NCBI GenBank assembly: GCA_017504965.1
Contig: JAFVQD010000022.1
Coordinates: 48,511 to 112,510, forward strand
Source: Bacteroidales bacterium
GTDB taxonomy: Bacteria; Bacteroidota; Bacteroidia; Bacteroidales; UBA932
Reading direction: 5' to 3'
Length of the DNA: 64,000 nucleotides
Made by a program: the position numbers and the translations under genes. The notes below the pieces were generated by a model. It was not told where the DNA came from. It made no database searches and saw only the letters and a list, made by a program, of their open reading frames with translations. This document shows positions 9,301 through 18,182 of this stretch, piece by piece. The first letter of the stretch is position 1; each line of letters opens with the position of its first letter.

Positions 9301-10077
9301 ATGTCTACAATACTTTTCAATGATATAGTTTTCGGCCCCATCAAGAGTCGCCGTCTGGGCAATTCCCTCGGGGTCAATCTCCTCCCCCGCTACGGCAAAT
9401 GGTGCAGCTTCGACTGCATCTACTGCGAGTGCGGATGGAACAAGGACGGAAAAGAGGACACCAAGCTCCCCACCAAAGAGGAGGTTTTCGCTGCGATGGA
9501 GACCAAAATGGGGGCACTCAGCGCCGAAGGGACTCCGGTTAACACCATCACCTTCTCCGGCAATGGTGAGCCCACTCTTCACCCCGACTTCCCTGAAATT
9601 ATAGATTTCACCCTGAAAATGAGGGAGAAATACTTCCCATCTGCGGTGATCTCCGTACTCTCCAACGCCACTCAGATCCTCCGAAAAGAGGTTCGGGAGG
9701 CCCTTATGAAAGTGGACAACCCCATACTCAAACTTGACGGTGCCACAGACACCTTCGTGGAGAAGATAGACCGTCCTCAAAAGGGATACTCCGTAGAGAA
9801 GATAATCGAAAATCTCAGACATTTCCAGGGCAATTTCATCCTTCAGACTATGTTTCTCCGTGGAGAGGTGGATGGTGAGGTTATCGACTGCACATCTGCT
9901 GAAGATGTGGCCCGCTGGGTAGATATGGCCATCTCACTTAACCCTCGCGAGGTGATGATGTACACCCTCGACAGAGAGACCCCGGCCCAAAATCTCTCAA
10001 AAGTGACAGTGGAAGAGATGGAGCAGATAGCAAGGCCCCTTATAGAAAAAGGTATAAAAGTTCAGATCAGAGGATAG
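9301..10077 (+). CDS. Radical SAM protein, COG0731-like
   Basis: 258 residues. The Fe-S/SAM cluster motif CxxxCxxC is at C35, C39 and C42 (KWCSFDCIYCECGW), preceded by FGPIKSRRLGNSLGVNLLP, a block I associate with COG0731 (TYW1-like) proteins of unproven role in bacteria. TFSGNGEPTLHPDF is the GGE-like SAM-binding strand. It has no other domain. Packed between the amidohydrolase (1 bp) and dtd (3 bp), so co-transcribed. A role in tRNA modification is only suggested by the family name and by the neighbour dtd. Confidence 0.85.
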   Translation: MSTILFNDIVFGPIKSRRLGNSLGVNLLPRYGKWCSFDCIYCECGWNKDGKEDTKLPTKEEVFAAMETKMGALSAEGTPVNTITFSGNGEPTLHPDFPEIIDFTLKMREKYFPSAVISVLSNATQILRKEVREALMKVDNPILKLDGATDTFVEKIDRPQKGYSVEKIIENLRHFQGNFILQTMFLRGEVDGEVIDCTSAEDVARWVDMAISLNPREVMMYTLDRETPAQNLSKVTVEEMEQIARPLIEKGIKVQIRG

Positions 10078-10080
10078 TTT

Positions 10081-10533
10081 ATGAAGGTAGTTATTCAGAG
10101 AGTTACAGAGTCTTCTGTAGAGATAGAGGGGAAGATCCACGGACAGATCGGTCCCGGTATGATGATCCTGGTAGGGATCGAAGCCGAGGACGATATGAGC
10201 GACATCGAGTGGCTTACTTCCAAAATCGTTAATCTCCGGATCTTTGACGATGAGAACGGTGTGATGAACCGCTCCATTAAGGATGTGGACGGCGAGATCC
10301 TCGTGATAAGCCAGTTCACACTCCACGCATCCACTAAGAAAGGGAACCGCCCATCCTATATAAAGGCTGCCCGGCCTGAGATATCAGTCCCTCTATATGA
10401 AGATTTTAAGAAAATATTGGCCCGCGATTTGGGCAAAAACATCCAATGTGGTATCTTTGGGGCTGAGATGAAAGTTTCACTTATCAATGATGGTCCTGTG
10501 ACCATAATTATTGACACTAAAAACAGAGTATAG
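10081..10533 (+). CDS. dtd: D-aminoacyl-tRNA deacylase
   Basis: Removes D-amino acids wrongly loaded on tRNA. 150 residues, standard length. N-terminal MKVVIQRVTESSVEIEGK and the active-site blocks SQFTLHAST and the glycine/proline-containing NDGPVTIIIDT near the C-terminus are diagnostic. 3 bp after the radical SAM gene and 3 bp before deoC. Confidence 0.96.
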   Translation: MKVVIQRVTESSVEIEGKIHGQIGPGMMILVGIEAEDDMSDIEWLTSKIVNLRIFDDENGVMNRSIKDVDGEILVISQFTLHASTKKGNRPSYIKAARPEISVPLYEDFKKILARDLGKNIQCGIFGAEMKVSLINDGPVTIIIDTKNRV

Positions 10534-10536
10534 AGT

Positions 10537-11397
10537 ATGCTTGAGAAATATAATTACACCCTTAGCGACGAGGCTGTGAAAGCTACCATCGAGGCTGTAA
10601 AATCAAACCTGTCAAACTGGAAGACCAAAGAGATCTACTCAGACTGTCTGGGTATGGTCGACCTCACTACCCTTAACGGGACAGACACCCATACTAAAGT
10701 CAAGGGGCTGGTAGAGAAGGTGAATAATGCTAAAGAGCACTATCCCGATGCACCATACCCTGCATCTATATGCGTATACCCTAACTTCAGCAAGACCATC
10801 AAAGATAATCTGACTGCCGAAGGGGTACACATCACAGTGGTATCGGGCTGCTTCCCTGCTTCACAAAGCTACCTCGAAGTGAAGGTTCTTGAGAGCAGAA
10901 TGGCTGTGGAAAACGGCGCCAATGAGGTGGATATAGTCCTTGCTCACAATGCTTTCCTGGACGGAAAATATGAAGAGTGCTCACGCGAGATATCAGAGAT
11001 CAAAAAGACTATCGGCGATGCACATCTTAAAGTAATCCTGGAGACCGGTTCCCTCCCATCGACAGAGTCTATGGCTATGGCATCATTCCTCGCTATGGAG
11101 GCAGGTGCAGACTTCATCAAGACCTCTACAGGTAAGACATCCCCTGCCGCCACCCCTGAAGCAGCAGTGGTTATGTGTGAATGCATCAAACTCTTCTACG
11201 CCAAGACCGGCAAGAAGATCGGATTCAAACCTGCCGGAGGCATCGTCACTGCTGATGATGCAGCCCTCTTCTACGGCATCGTGGATACCATCCTCGGTAA
11301 AGAGTGGCTTAACAAGAAGTACTTCAGATTCGGTGCCAGCCGTATGGCGAACAATCTCCTCTCAGAAATTGAAAAAACAGAAATAAAATATTACTAA
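10537..11397 (+). CDS. deoC: Deoxyribose-phosphate aldolase
   Basis: Cleaves 2-deoxyribose-5-phosphate to glyceraldehyde-3-phosphate and acetaldehyde in deoxynucleoside breakdown. 286 residues. Schiff-base lysine K195 in ADFIKTSTGK; the second conserved lysine is in GFKPAGGIVT; VDIVLAHNAF corresponds to the proton-relay strand. In Bacteroidetes genomes I know, dtd and deoC often flank a MazG-type pyrophosphohydrolase gene; here only 3 bp separate them, so that gene is absent from this spot. The small secreted-protein gene follows after 22 bp. Confidence 0.95.
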   Translation: MLEKYNYTLSDEAVKATIEAVKSNLSNWKTKEIYSDCLGMVDLTTLNGTDTHTKVKGLVEKVNNAKEHYPDAPYPASICVYPNFSKTIKDNLTAEGVHITVVSGCFPASQSYLEVKVLESRMAVENGANEVDIVLAHNAFLDGKYEECSREISEIKKTIGDAHLKVILETGSLPSTESMAMASFLAMEAGADFIKTSTGKTSPAATPEAAVVMCECIKLFYAKTGKKIGFKPAGGIVTADDAALFYGIVDTILGKEWLNKKYFRFGASRMANNLLSEIEKTEIKYY

Positions 11398-11419
11398 TAA
11401 CCTAATTAACAGTTACAAA

Positions 11420-11878
11420 ATGAAAAAAATTATTGCCATCATCGCTGCACTTGTAGTCAGCGTATCAGCATTCGCTCAGAACTATCAGAGCGCAGTAGGT
11501 TTGAAAATCGGTTACGATGTGGCTTTGACCTACAAAACTCACGTAGGCTCATCAAACGCTTTGGATCTTGGTGTTAACCTGAGCGGTCTTTTCGGCCCTA
11601 ACGGTCTCGGTGTATTGGTTAACGGTTTCTATACTTGGGAAAAACCTCTTGGCGCAGTCAGCGGTCTTTCTTGGTATGCTGGTCCTGGTGCATTCGTAGG
11701 TCTTCACATCGGAGATCCACTTGCATTCAACGCATCTATCAACGCTATCCTCGGTCTTGAGTACAAATTTGCAGGTGCACCTGTAGCACTCTCTATCGAC
11801 TGGACACCTGGTCTTAACCTTACAGGTATCGCCTTCTCTTGGCACGGTGGCGGTCTTGGCGTCAAATACACTTTCTAA
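11420..11878 (+). CDS. Small secreted beta-barrel-like protein, function unknown
   Basis: 152 residues. Signal peptide ending in SAFAQ (residue about 20), then glycine/aromatic beta strands (VGLKIGYDVALTY, WYAGPGAFVGLHIG, GGGLGVKYTF) that end in phenylalanine as outer-membrane barrels do. Codons are strongly biased to those seen in abundant proteins (ctt, ggt, aac), so it is probably highly expressed. No promoter is visible in the 22-bp gap after deoC. I do not recognise a named family. Confidence 0.75.
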   Translation: MKKIIAIIAALVVSVSAFAQNYQSAVGLKIGYDVALTYKTHVGSSNALDLGVNLSGLFGPNGLGVLVNGFYTWEKPLGAVSGLSWYAGPGAFVGLHIGDPLAFNASINAILGLEYKFAGAPVALSIDWTPGLNLTGIAFSWHGGGLGVKYTF

Positions 11879-11880
11879 TC

Positions 11881-11927
11881 AGATAAAAAATAGAGGCGAC
11901 CTTTTGGATCGCCTCTATTTTTTATCT
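11881..11927. terminator. Bidirectional terminator with a perfect 19-bp stem
   Basis: Bases 11881-11899 pair perfectly with 11909-11927 around a 9-nt loop. The stem has a GC-rich centre (TAGAGGCGA) flanked by A6 and T6 runs, so it ends transcripts from both sides: the small secreted protein (plus) and pheT (minus). The pheT stop codon (11922-11924) lies in the stem. Confidence 0.93.
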
Positions 11928-14384
11928 CAGTGTCGCACCGAACTGTTTGATGAAACTGTTGAGCAGTTTGTTCATCACTTGCTCCACATACTGGTCTGTA
12001 AGGGTCTTTTCAGGATCCTGGAGGACGAAGCTTACTGCATACTGCTTCTTACCTTCAGGTATCTTATTGCCCCTATAGACATCGAAAAGTGACACTTGCT
12101 TGAGGAGTCTCTTCTCAGTGCTGAAAGCTGCCTGACGGATCTGGGCGAAAGTGACATTTTCATCCAGAAGAAGGGCGAAATCCCTCTTCACCTCAGGGAA
12201 CTTGGGAAGCTCTTTATATTTTACTTTATTCTTCTTATAAAGGTCAAACAGAAGATCCCAGTTCACCTCAGCAGCAAACACCGGCTGTTTGATACCGAAA
12301 GCCTTAAGTCTTGCAGGGGCCACTGTACCTATAATGGCAAGTCTCTTACCACCTCTGGTCAGATACTCGATACCCTCAGAGAAGAGATCTCCAGGTGCAG
12401 GGACAGCCTCCAAAGAGTAGATATCCACACCCATCTTCTTCATAAGAAGTTCCAGATACCCCTTAAGGGCGAAGAAATGCCCCTCTCCTGTACTGTTCCT
12501 CCAGTACTGGGTAGGTTTACCTGAGATAAACATAGAGAGTCGTGCACCCTCTTTGTAAGATTTGAGGCTGTTTACAGGATTCTCATCCCCCTCTTTAGGC
12601 TGATATGAATAGACATTGCCAAGCTCGAAGAACTTAAGTGAAGAGGCCTGTCTATTAAGGTTATATGCCACCACCTCCAGACCGCTGAAAAGGAGTGTCT
12701 GCCTCATCACGTTCAGGTCAGAACTTAGAGGATTCATAATATGGACACTGTTCTCTTTAGGAAAGGTCTTGAGCTTCTCATAGTACTCACCTTTGGTCAG
12801 AGAGTTATTCATACACTCCATAAAGCCGTTTGATGAGAAGAAATCAAGGATTTTCATCCTCACCTCCTCTGGATCTGGTTTGGCTGTAGCGTTGATGGAC
12901 ATCCTCACACTTGAAGGGAGTTCTATATTGTTATAGCCATATATTCTGAGCACCTCTTCCACCACATCACACTCTCTGTACACATCTACCATATGGTATG
13001 GTGCCAATACCACTGCTCCATTCTCAGATTTGGATTCAAATTCATAACCGAGGTGTCCCAGAATGCTCTCGATGGTCTCTTTTCCAAGAGCCTTTCCGAT
13101 CAGGGCCTCCATACGGCCGTAGTCGAGTTCTATACGTTTTTTGGCTATCTCCTCAGGATAGAACTCCTGAACTTTTCCTACCACCTGAGCACCGGAGAGC
13201 TCCTGAATTAAGAGAGCTGCCCTTTTGGCTGCATATGGTACCATATTTGGATTTGCACCCCTCTCGAATCTGAAAGATGCATCTGTCTTGAGGGTATGTC
13301 TTTTCGATGTCTTTCTCACAGATACTGCATTAAAATATGCACTCTCGAGGAACATCGATGTAGTTTCGTCGGTAATACCTGACTCGAGTCCACCAAAGAC
13401 ACCTGCGATACACATAGGCTCTTCAGTGTTGCAGATCATAAGATCCTCTGAAGAGAGTGTCCTCTCCACACCGTCAAGGGTGACAAACTTCTCCCCATTT
13501 CCGGCTCTTCTCACTACCACTTTCCCCCCTTTTATCTTATCGAGGTCAAATGCGTGAAGTGGCTGACCTGTCTCGTAAAGGATAAAGTTAGTTATATCCA
13601 CTACGTTATTTATCGGACGAAGTCCCACTGCCAGAAGTTTTTTCTGCAGCCAGTCAGGTGACGGAGCGATCTTGACATTCTTGAGGGTGATACCCATATA
13701 TCTTGGAGCACCCTCCTGGCACTCAACCACCACAGGGACAGCCTCACCCTCTCCCTCAGCAAAAGCATCCACTGAAGGGAACTTGAGCTCTCCACCCATA
13801 TTGTTTGTCTGGAGATATGCAGCCAAATCTCTCGCCACACCGAAATGCGAAGCTCCATCCACACGGTTAGGGGTCAGACCTATCACGAAAATGGTATCTG
13901 TAGAGAGTTTCAGATAATCCTTCGCAGGTGTTCCAGGGACAGCCTCAGGTTCCAGAACCATAATACCTTCGTGAGACTCACCTATGCCCAGCTCATCTTC
14001 TGCACAGATCATACCCAGAGACTCTTCACCTCTGATTTTAGATTTTTTGATCTTGAAGCCCTCTCCATCTGGGGTGGGGAGGACAGAACCTACTGTAGCC
14101 AGAAGAACCTTCTGCCCCTTTGCCACGTTAGGTGCGCCACAAACTACCTGAAAAGGCTCACCTTCTCCGGTAAAGACCTTGGTAATATGGAGGTGATCCG
14201 AATTAGGGTGAATATCACACTCTACCACCTCTGCCACTACCACTCCTGCCAGACCTCCGGGGATATCCTCTACAACACTCATCTCCTCCACTTCCAGACC
14301 TATGGAAGTGAGGATCTCTGAAACTTTTTCTGGAGTCAGATCAAAAGATACATACTCCTTCAACCAATTATAAGATATATTCAT
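11922..14384 (-). CDS. pheT: Phenylalanyl-tRNA synthetase beta chain
   Basis: Large chain of the alpha2-beta2 enzyme that charges tRNA-Phe. 820 residues from the ATG at 14384 (MNISYNWLKEYVSFDL); an in-frame extension up to 14438 would run into the ftsY end and adds no conserved residues. Order: tRNA-binding EMAP/OB domain (residues about 40-150), B3/B4 editing region, B5 domain, catalytic-like core, and the C-terminal anticodon-binding ferredoxin-like domain (FPEVKRDFALLLDENV). pheS is not in the window. Starts 16 bp after ftsY and was probably read from the ftsY promoter. Confidence 0.97.
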   Translation of the reverse strand: MNISYNWLKEYVSFDLTPEKVSEILTSIGLEVEEMSVVEDIPGGLAGVVVAEVVECDIHPNSDHLHITKVFTGEGEPFQVVCGAPNVAKGQKVLLATVGSVLPTPDGEGFKIKKSKIRGEESLGMICAEDELGIGESHEGIMVLEPEAVPGTPAKDYLKLSTDTIFVIGLTPNRVDGASHFGVARDLAAYLQTNNMGGELKFPSVDAFAEGEGEAVPVVVECQEGAPRYMGITLKNVKIAPSPDWLQKKLLAVGLRPINNVVDITNFILYETGQPLHAFDLDKIKGGKVVVRRAGNGEKFVTLDGVERTLSSEDLMICNTEEPMCIAGVFGGLESGITDETTSMFLESAYFNAVSVRKTSKRHTLKTDASFRFERGANPNMVPYAAKRAALLIQELSGAQVVGKVQEFYPEEIAKKRIELDYGRMEALIGKALGKETIESILGHLGYEFESKSENGAVVLAPYHMVDVYRECDVVEEVLRIYGYNNIELPSSVRMSINATAKPDPEEVRMKILDFFSSNGFMECMNNSLTKGEYYEKLKTFPKENSVHIMNPLSSDLNVMRQTLLFSGLEVVAYNLNRQASSLKFFELGNVYSYQPKEGDENPVNSLKSYKEGARLSMFISGKPTQYWRNSTGEGHFFALKGYLELLMKKMGVDIYSLEAVPAPGDLFSEGIEYLTRGGKRLAIIGTVAPARLKAFGIKQPVFAAEVNWDLLFDLYKKNKVKYKELPKFPEVKRDFALLLDENVTFAQIRQAAFSTEKRLLKQVSLFDVYRGNKIPEGKKQYAVSFVLQDPEKTLTDQYVEQVMNKLLNSFIKQFGATLR

Positions 14385-14400
14385 AATGCTAAAAACTCTT

Positions 14401-15366
14401 CTAACTGAACAATGAATCAACAAACGATTTCTTATCAAATATCTGCAGGTCCTCTATCTTCTCACCTACACCGATAAATTTCACAGGGATATTGAACTGG
14501 TCTGCAATACCGAGGACCACACCACCCTTCGCAGTACCATCAAGCTTGGTAACAGCCATCGCGGTGATATCGGTAGCCTTGGTAAACTCCCTTGCCTGCA
14601 TAAATGCATTCTGACCTGTAGAGCCATCCAAAACCAGGAGCACTTCGTGAGGTGCATCAGGAACCACCTTACGCATCACATTTCTGATCTTGGTGAGCTC
14701 ATTCATAAGATTGATCTTATTATGCAGACGGCCGGCAGTATCGATGAGTACTACATCGATATCGTTGGCCACAGCAGACTTCACTGTATCGTAAGCTACA
14801 GATGCAGGGTCTGAGCCCATAGACTGTTTGACGATAGGGACCCCTGCCCTTTCGCTCCATATCACAAGCTGATCGACAGCGGCTGCTCTGAATGTATCCG
14901 CAGCACCCAGCATCACCTTCTTGCCAGAGGCTTTAAGACGGGCAGCGAGTTTACCGATGGTAGTAGTCTTGCCCACTCCATTTACACCCACCACCATTAT
15001 CACGTATGGCTTCTTCGAGAAATCGAAAACATTGGCATCCCCATCCTCATCTTCACCATCAGGGCTGATATTCAGGAGAGAGATCATCTCCTCCTTAAGG
15101 ATCCTCTGCAGCTCTGCAGTATTCATATACTTGTCCCTTGCTACCCTCTCCTCGAGCATATCTATCACTTTGAGTGTAGTATCCACACCCACATCGGAAG
15201 CGATAAGGGCATCCTCAATACCGTCAAGCACCTCATCATCTACGTGAGATTTGCCGGCTACTACCCTGGCGATCTTATCGAAGATGCTCGATTTGGTCTT
15301 CTGGAGCCCTTTATCAAGAGTCTCAAGTTCACTCTCGCTCTTTTTCTTTTGCCAAAAAAACGCCAT
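14401..15366 (-). CDS. ftsY: Signal recognition particle receptor GTPase FtsY
   Basis: Docks SRP-ribosome complexes at the inner membrane. 321 residues: a short N-terminal tail, the helical N domain, then the SRP GTPase G domain with GVNGVGKTTTIGKLA (P loop), the insert box with DTFRAAAVDQL, DTAGR and TKLDGTAKGG. The acidic A domain of E. coli FtsY is nearly absent. TACTTTTG (minus strand, 15392-15399) serves as its promoter, since a terminator separates it from DUF4295. Confidence 0.97.
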   Translation of the reverse strand: MAFFWQKKKSESELETLDKGLQKTKSSIFDKIARVVAGKSHVDDEVLDGIEDALIASDVGVDTTLKVIDMLEERVARDKYMNTAELQRILKEEMISLLNISPDGEDEDGDANVFDFSKKPYVIMVVGVNGVGKTTTIGKLAARLKASGKKVMLGAADTFRAAAVDQLVIWSERAGVPIVKQSMGSDPASVAYDTVKSAVANDIDVVLIDTAGRLHNKINLMNELTKIRNVMRKVVPDAPHEVLLVLDGSTGQNAFMQAREFTKATDITAMAVTKLDGTAKGGVVLGIADQFNIPVKFIGVGEKIEDLQIFDKKSFVDSLFS

Positions 15367-15391
15367 AAAAACTTCTATTTTTTGTAACTTA

Positions 15392-15399
15392 CAAAAGTA
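15392..15399 (-). promoter_or_regulatory. Core promoter for ftsY-pheT
   Basis: Minus-strand TACTTTTG matches TAnnTTTG and sits 26 bp upstream of the ftsY ATG, downstream of the DUF4295 terminator. No clear -33 element. Confidence 0.55.
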
Positions 15400-15421
15400 A
15401 TGATTTTATCACTAAAAAGAT

Positions 15422-15455
15422 AAAAAAAAGCGGTCATCTTACGATTGACCGCTTT
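15422..15455 (-). terminator. Intrinsic terminator after DUF4295
   Basis: Arm TGACCGCTTT (15446-15455) pairs perfectly with AAAGCGGTCA (15427-15436) with a 9-nt loop; read on the minus strand the stem is followed by a run of eight U (A run at 15422-15429). It ends the rpmB-rpmG-DUF4295 transcript. Confidence 0.9.
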
Positions 15456-15475
15456 ATCTCATACCTCATTAAAGA

Positions 15476-15637
15476 TTATTTCTTCTCAAAGAAATCTTTA
15501 GTTTTGTCTACTGTAACTAATTCTTCGGTGAAAACATAAGCTCCAGTACGTGCTGATTTATCCATACGGATACATTTTACGAAGTTTCTTGAAGCTGATT
15601 TGTCACCACTAAATGTTGCAACCGCTTTCTTTGCCAT
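15476..15637 (-). CDS. DUF4295 small basic protein
   Basis: A 53-residue gene. The protein begins MAKKAVATFSGDKSAS, is lysine-rich and ends in FFEKK. This matches the short DUF4295 family, found in Bacteroidetes beside rpmB and rpmG; its small size, charge and position suggest a ribosome-associated protein, but no function is established that I know of. 20 bp after rpmG, followed by a strong terminator. Confidence 0.85.
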   Translation of the reverse strand: MAKKAVATFSGDKSASRNFVKCIRMDKSARTGAYVFTEELVTVDKTKDFFEKK

Positions 15638-15657
15638 AGTAAAATAATATTAACGGG

Positions 15658-15846
15658 TTATTTAATCTCTTTGTGTAGGGTTACTTTTCTCAAGTAAGGA
15701 TTATATTTCATCCTCTCAAGTCTCTGAGTAGTATTCTTTTTGTTTTTGGTGGTAATGTAACGTGAGATACCAGGAACACCGCTCGCTTTTTGCTCAGTAC
15801 ATTCAAGAATGACTTGTACTCTATTACCTTTAGCTTTCTTTGCCAT
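15658..15846 (-). CDS. rpmG: 50S ribosomal protein L33
   Basis: 62 residues beginning [19 protein letters not shown], with the family core [15 protein letters not shown] and the basic C-terminal [11 protein letters not shown]. The paired cysteines of zinc-binding L33 are not present (one cysteine only), so this is the zinc-free type. 9 bp after rpmB. Confidence 0.96.
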   Translation of the reverse strand: MAKKAKGNRVQVILECTEQKASGVPGISRYITTKNKKNTTQRLERMKYNPYLRKVTLHKEIK

Positions 15847-15855
15847 AGTCTATAA

Positions 15856-16098
15856 TTATACTAAATCGATTAAACCTTTAGCTTGAGCAGCTTTCAATGT
15901 TGCGGCCAAACCATTTTTATTGATAGTCCTGATACCAGCAGCTGATACTTTCAGGGTAATGAATCTTTGTTCTTCTTCAGACCAGAAGCGTTTAGTCCTT
16001 AGATTGGGTGCAAACTCACGTTTGGTACGGCGTTTTGAGTGTGAAACATTGTTTCCGATCACCCTTTTCTTTCCAGTTATTTGACAAACTCTTGCCAT
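15856..16098 (-). CDS. rpmB: 50S ribosomal protein L28
   Basis: 80 residues. MARVCQITGKKRVIGNNVSHS is the usual N-terminus; NLRTKRFW and the C-terminal AAGIRTINKNGL are also conserved. First gene of the rpmB-rpmG-DUF4295 unit, with its own promoter at 16140-16171. Confidence 0.97.
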   Translation of the reverse strand: MARVCQITGKKRVIGNNVSHSKRRTKREFAPNLRTKRFWSEEEQRFITLKVSAAGIRTINKNGLAATLKAAQAKGLIDLV

Positions 16099-16139
16099 TG
16101 TATGTGTAATTTATTGATTATACTATTTTTTCGGGGGTG

Positions 16140-16171
16140 CAAATATCCCTTTTTTTTCTCTAATTTGCAAA
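16140..16171 (-). promoter_or_regulatory. Promoter of the rpmB unit
   Basis: On the minus strand TTTG (16168-16171), a 20-bp spacer and GATATTTG (16140-16147), one base off TAnnTTTG. Spacing is right for a Bacteroidetes promoter. It lies immediately after the lepB stop codon. Confidence 0.55.
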
Positions 16172-16176
16172 TCTTT

Positions 16177-17517
16177 CTATACAAACTTAAACAATCGGTT
16201 CCATCTGATATTTCGTGGGAAAGACTTGTTTTTGTCTGATGAAAACCAGATAACTCTCGGCTTTCCTACTATGTGATCTTCAGGCACAAACCCCCAGTAA
16301 CGAGAGTCAAGTGAGTTATGTCTGTTATCACCCATCATGAAGTAATAATCTTGTTTGAATGTATAGCTCTTTGCAACTTCTCCATTAATAAAGATTTCCC
16401 CATCTTTAACCTCCAGGGTGTTTTTCTCATACACTGAGATGATCCTTTCGTATATCGGGAGGTTGGTGAGATTCAAATCTACAGAAGCATCCTTCGCAGG
16501 TATGTATAAAGGTCCGTAGTTGTCTCTGGTCCACTGGTAGTCTCTTGAAAATGGGAAGATCAGCAAGTAAGAATCGGGATAGTCAGGTGGATAAGAATCG
16601 ATGTTCTGATTCACGCTCACTACATTTCCAAACTTTGACACCTTCTCAGCATTCTCCTCATTGAGGGGGAGAGTGCGATACCCGGGGAGGGTAGCGTCGA
16701 ACCAGTACTCATTTGGATTCACATCCAGATCTTCAAGCAGTTTGCTGTTGATCGCAGAGCCGTTGGTTACTACTGTATAGGTGTTCTGGATACCCGGATG
16801 ACTCTCTTGAGGAACTCCATTGACATAGACTTTTCCATCTTTAATCTGGAGAGTATCTCCTGCGATGGCGACACACCTCTTAACATAGTTGTCCTTTTTG
16901 TCCACAGGTCTTACTGTGAGAGGTCCATACATCTTCTGTGTGTACTCTCTGCCGTTCAACCTTACGTGAGTATAATAGTCATCTGTAGGGCACTTGCGGA
17001 GAACTGTGTCTCCGTGAGGGAAGCCGAACACTACTTTATCATCACGCTGCACCTCTGAAAAGCCGACAAGTCTTCTGTAGTCCACCTTGATAAGGTCTGA
17101 ATAAGATTTGTTGCCGTTTGGAAGTGCATTATGGACGAAAGGTATGGAAAGGGGTCTTTCTGCCACCTTGGGGCCATAAGCTAATTTTCCTACAAACAGA
17201 TAGTCACCTGTCATCAGGGATTTCTCCATAGATGAAGTCGGTATCACGAACGACTGGACGAAAAACATATTTATAAAGGTGACCACCAGCACTGCATAGA
17301 TGATGGCATCAAGCCACTCAAGCAGGACATTGGGTTTCTCACCCTCTTTATAGGTCTTTCTCCAGAAAGCCCATTTTACCTTCTTGGTGATGTATAAGTC
17401 GAATATGACTACGAGGCCGAAGAGCCACCAGAAGTTTCCGAGCCAAATAACCCACGCAATATAGAGTAGGGCCCAGAATCCGAACTTAAACCATCTGTTA
17501 TGAAGGATTTCTTTCAC
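16177..17517 (-). CDS. lepB: Signal peptidase I
   Basis: Cleaves signal peptides of exported proteins at the inner membrane. 446 residues, longer than most enzymes. Two or three membrane segments within residues 12-45 and 70-90, then the catalytic serine S96 in VIPTSSMEKSL and the general-base lysine in NYVKRCVAIAGD; the distal box MGDNRHNSLDSRYWG lies near residue 410, leaving an insertion of about 190 residues in the catalytic domain, which I know as a Bacteroidetes feature. 8 bp after rplT, so it can be read as the last gene of the thrS-infC-rpmI-rplT transcript. Confidence 0.95.
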   Translation of the reverse strand: MKEILHNRWFKFGFWALLYIAWVIWLGNFWWLFGLVVIFDLYITKKVKWAFWRKTYKEGEKPNVLLEWLDAIIYAVLVVTFINMFFVQSFVIPTSSMEKSLMTGDYLFVGKLAYGPKVAERPLSIPFVHNALPNGNKSYSDLIKVDYRRLVGFSEVQRDDKVVFGFPHGDTVLRKCPTDDYYTHVRLNGREYTQKMYGPLTVRPVDKKDNYVKRCVAIAGDTLQIKDGKVYVNGVPQESHPGIQNTYTVVTNGSAINSKLLEDLDVNPNEYWFDATLPGYRTLPLNEENAEKVSKFGNVVSVNQNIDSYPPDYPDSYLLIFPFSRDYQWTRDNYGPLYIPAKDASVDLNLTNLPIYERIISVYEKNTLEVKDGEIFINGEVAKSYTFKQDYYFMMGDNRHNSLDSRYWGFVPEDHIVGKPRVIWFSSDKNKSFPRNIRWNRLFKFV

Positions 17518-17525
17518 TCAAAGAA

Positions 17526-17870
17526 CTATTTAACTGAGTTTATAATCGCTTCAAATGCCTGAGGATTATTAACTGCAAGGTCTGCAAGAACTTTACGGTT
17601 AAGACCGATGTTCTGTTTTGCAAGTGCTCCCATAAACTGAGAGTAGTTCATACCATGTTCTCTTGCAGCAGCGTTGATACGCATAATCCAAAGTGCACGG
17701 AAATTACGTTTTTTCTGCTTACGGTCGCGGTAAGCATAGGTTTGACCTTTCTCCCAAGTATTCTTGGCAACGGTCCAGACATTTTTACGTGATAGGAAAT
17801 TACCACGGGTCTCTTTAAGAATTTTTTTACGGCGTGCTCTTGAAGCTACCGAATTTACCGATCTTGGCAT
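17526..17870 (-). CDS. rplT: 50S ribosomal protein L20
   Basis: 114 residues. [19 protein letters not shown] and the C-terminal globular part ([18 protein letters not shown]) are diagnostic. The order infC-rpmI-rplT is the conserved bacterial one; in other bacteria L20 represses this operon. The 84-bp gap to rpmI has no obvious structure that I can support. Confidence 0.97.
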   Translation of the reverse strand: MPRSVNSVASRARRKKILKETRGNFLSRKNVWTVAKNTWEKGQTYAYRDRKQKKRNFRALWIMRINAAAREHGMNYSQFMGALAKQNIGLNRKVLADLAVNNPQAFEAIINSVK

Positions 17871-17954
17871 ACTTTTTTGGTTTTAAGAATGTCAGCGCCC
17901 TCCCCTATTGAGAGTCTTATTCTGCTAAACATTCAGTTAAACAATAATTTGAAA

Positions 17955-18149
17955 TTAAGCAGTGATAAGTTCTTTAATTCTCTTCTGGTCGCAAGCGTCA
18001 GCGATTACGACTTTGTTAAGATTTCTTTTCTGCTTAGTGGTTTTTTTAGTGAGAATGTGGCTGTGATAAGCGTGTCTTCTCTTCACTTTTCCAGTCCCGG
18101 TAAGCACAAAGCGCTTTTTAGCACCGGAGTTGGTTTTCATTTTGGGCAT
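17955..18149 (-). CDS. rpmI: 50S ribosomal protein L35
   Basis: 64 residues; [20 protein letters not shown] and the middle [12 protein letters not shown] are characteristic. Lies 33 bp after infC, in the standard infC-rpmI-rplT order. Confidence 0.97.
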   Translation of the reverse strand: MPKMKTNSGAKKRFVLTGTGKVKRRHAYHSHILTKKTTKQKRNLNKVVIADACDQKRIKELITA

Positions 18150-18182
18150 TGTTCTAAATTTATTTTATAGTTAAACAAAATG

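Noticed and set aside
8106..10077. Amidohydrolase plus radical SAM gene as part of the futalosine menaquinone route.
   Set aside because: The radical SAM protein looks like the COG0731 type, not MqnC or MqnE, and no other menaquinone gene is present; neighbourhood alone is not enough.
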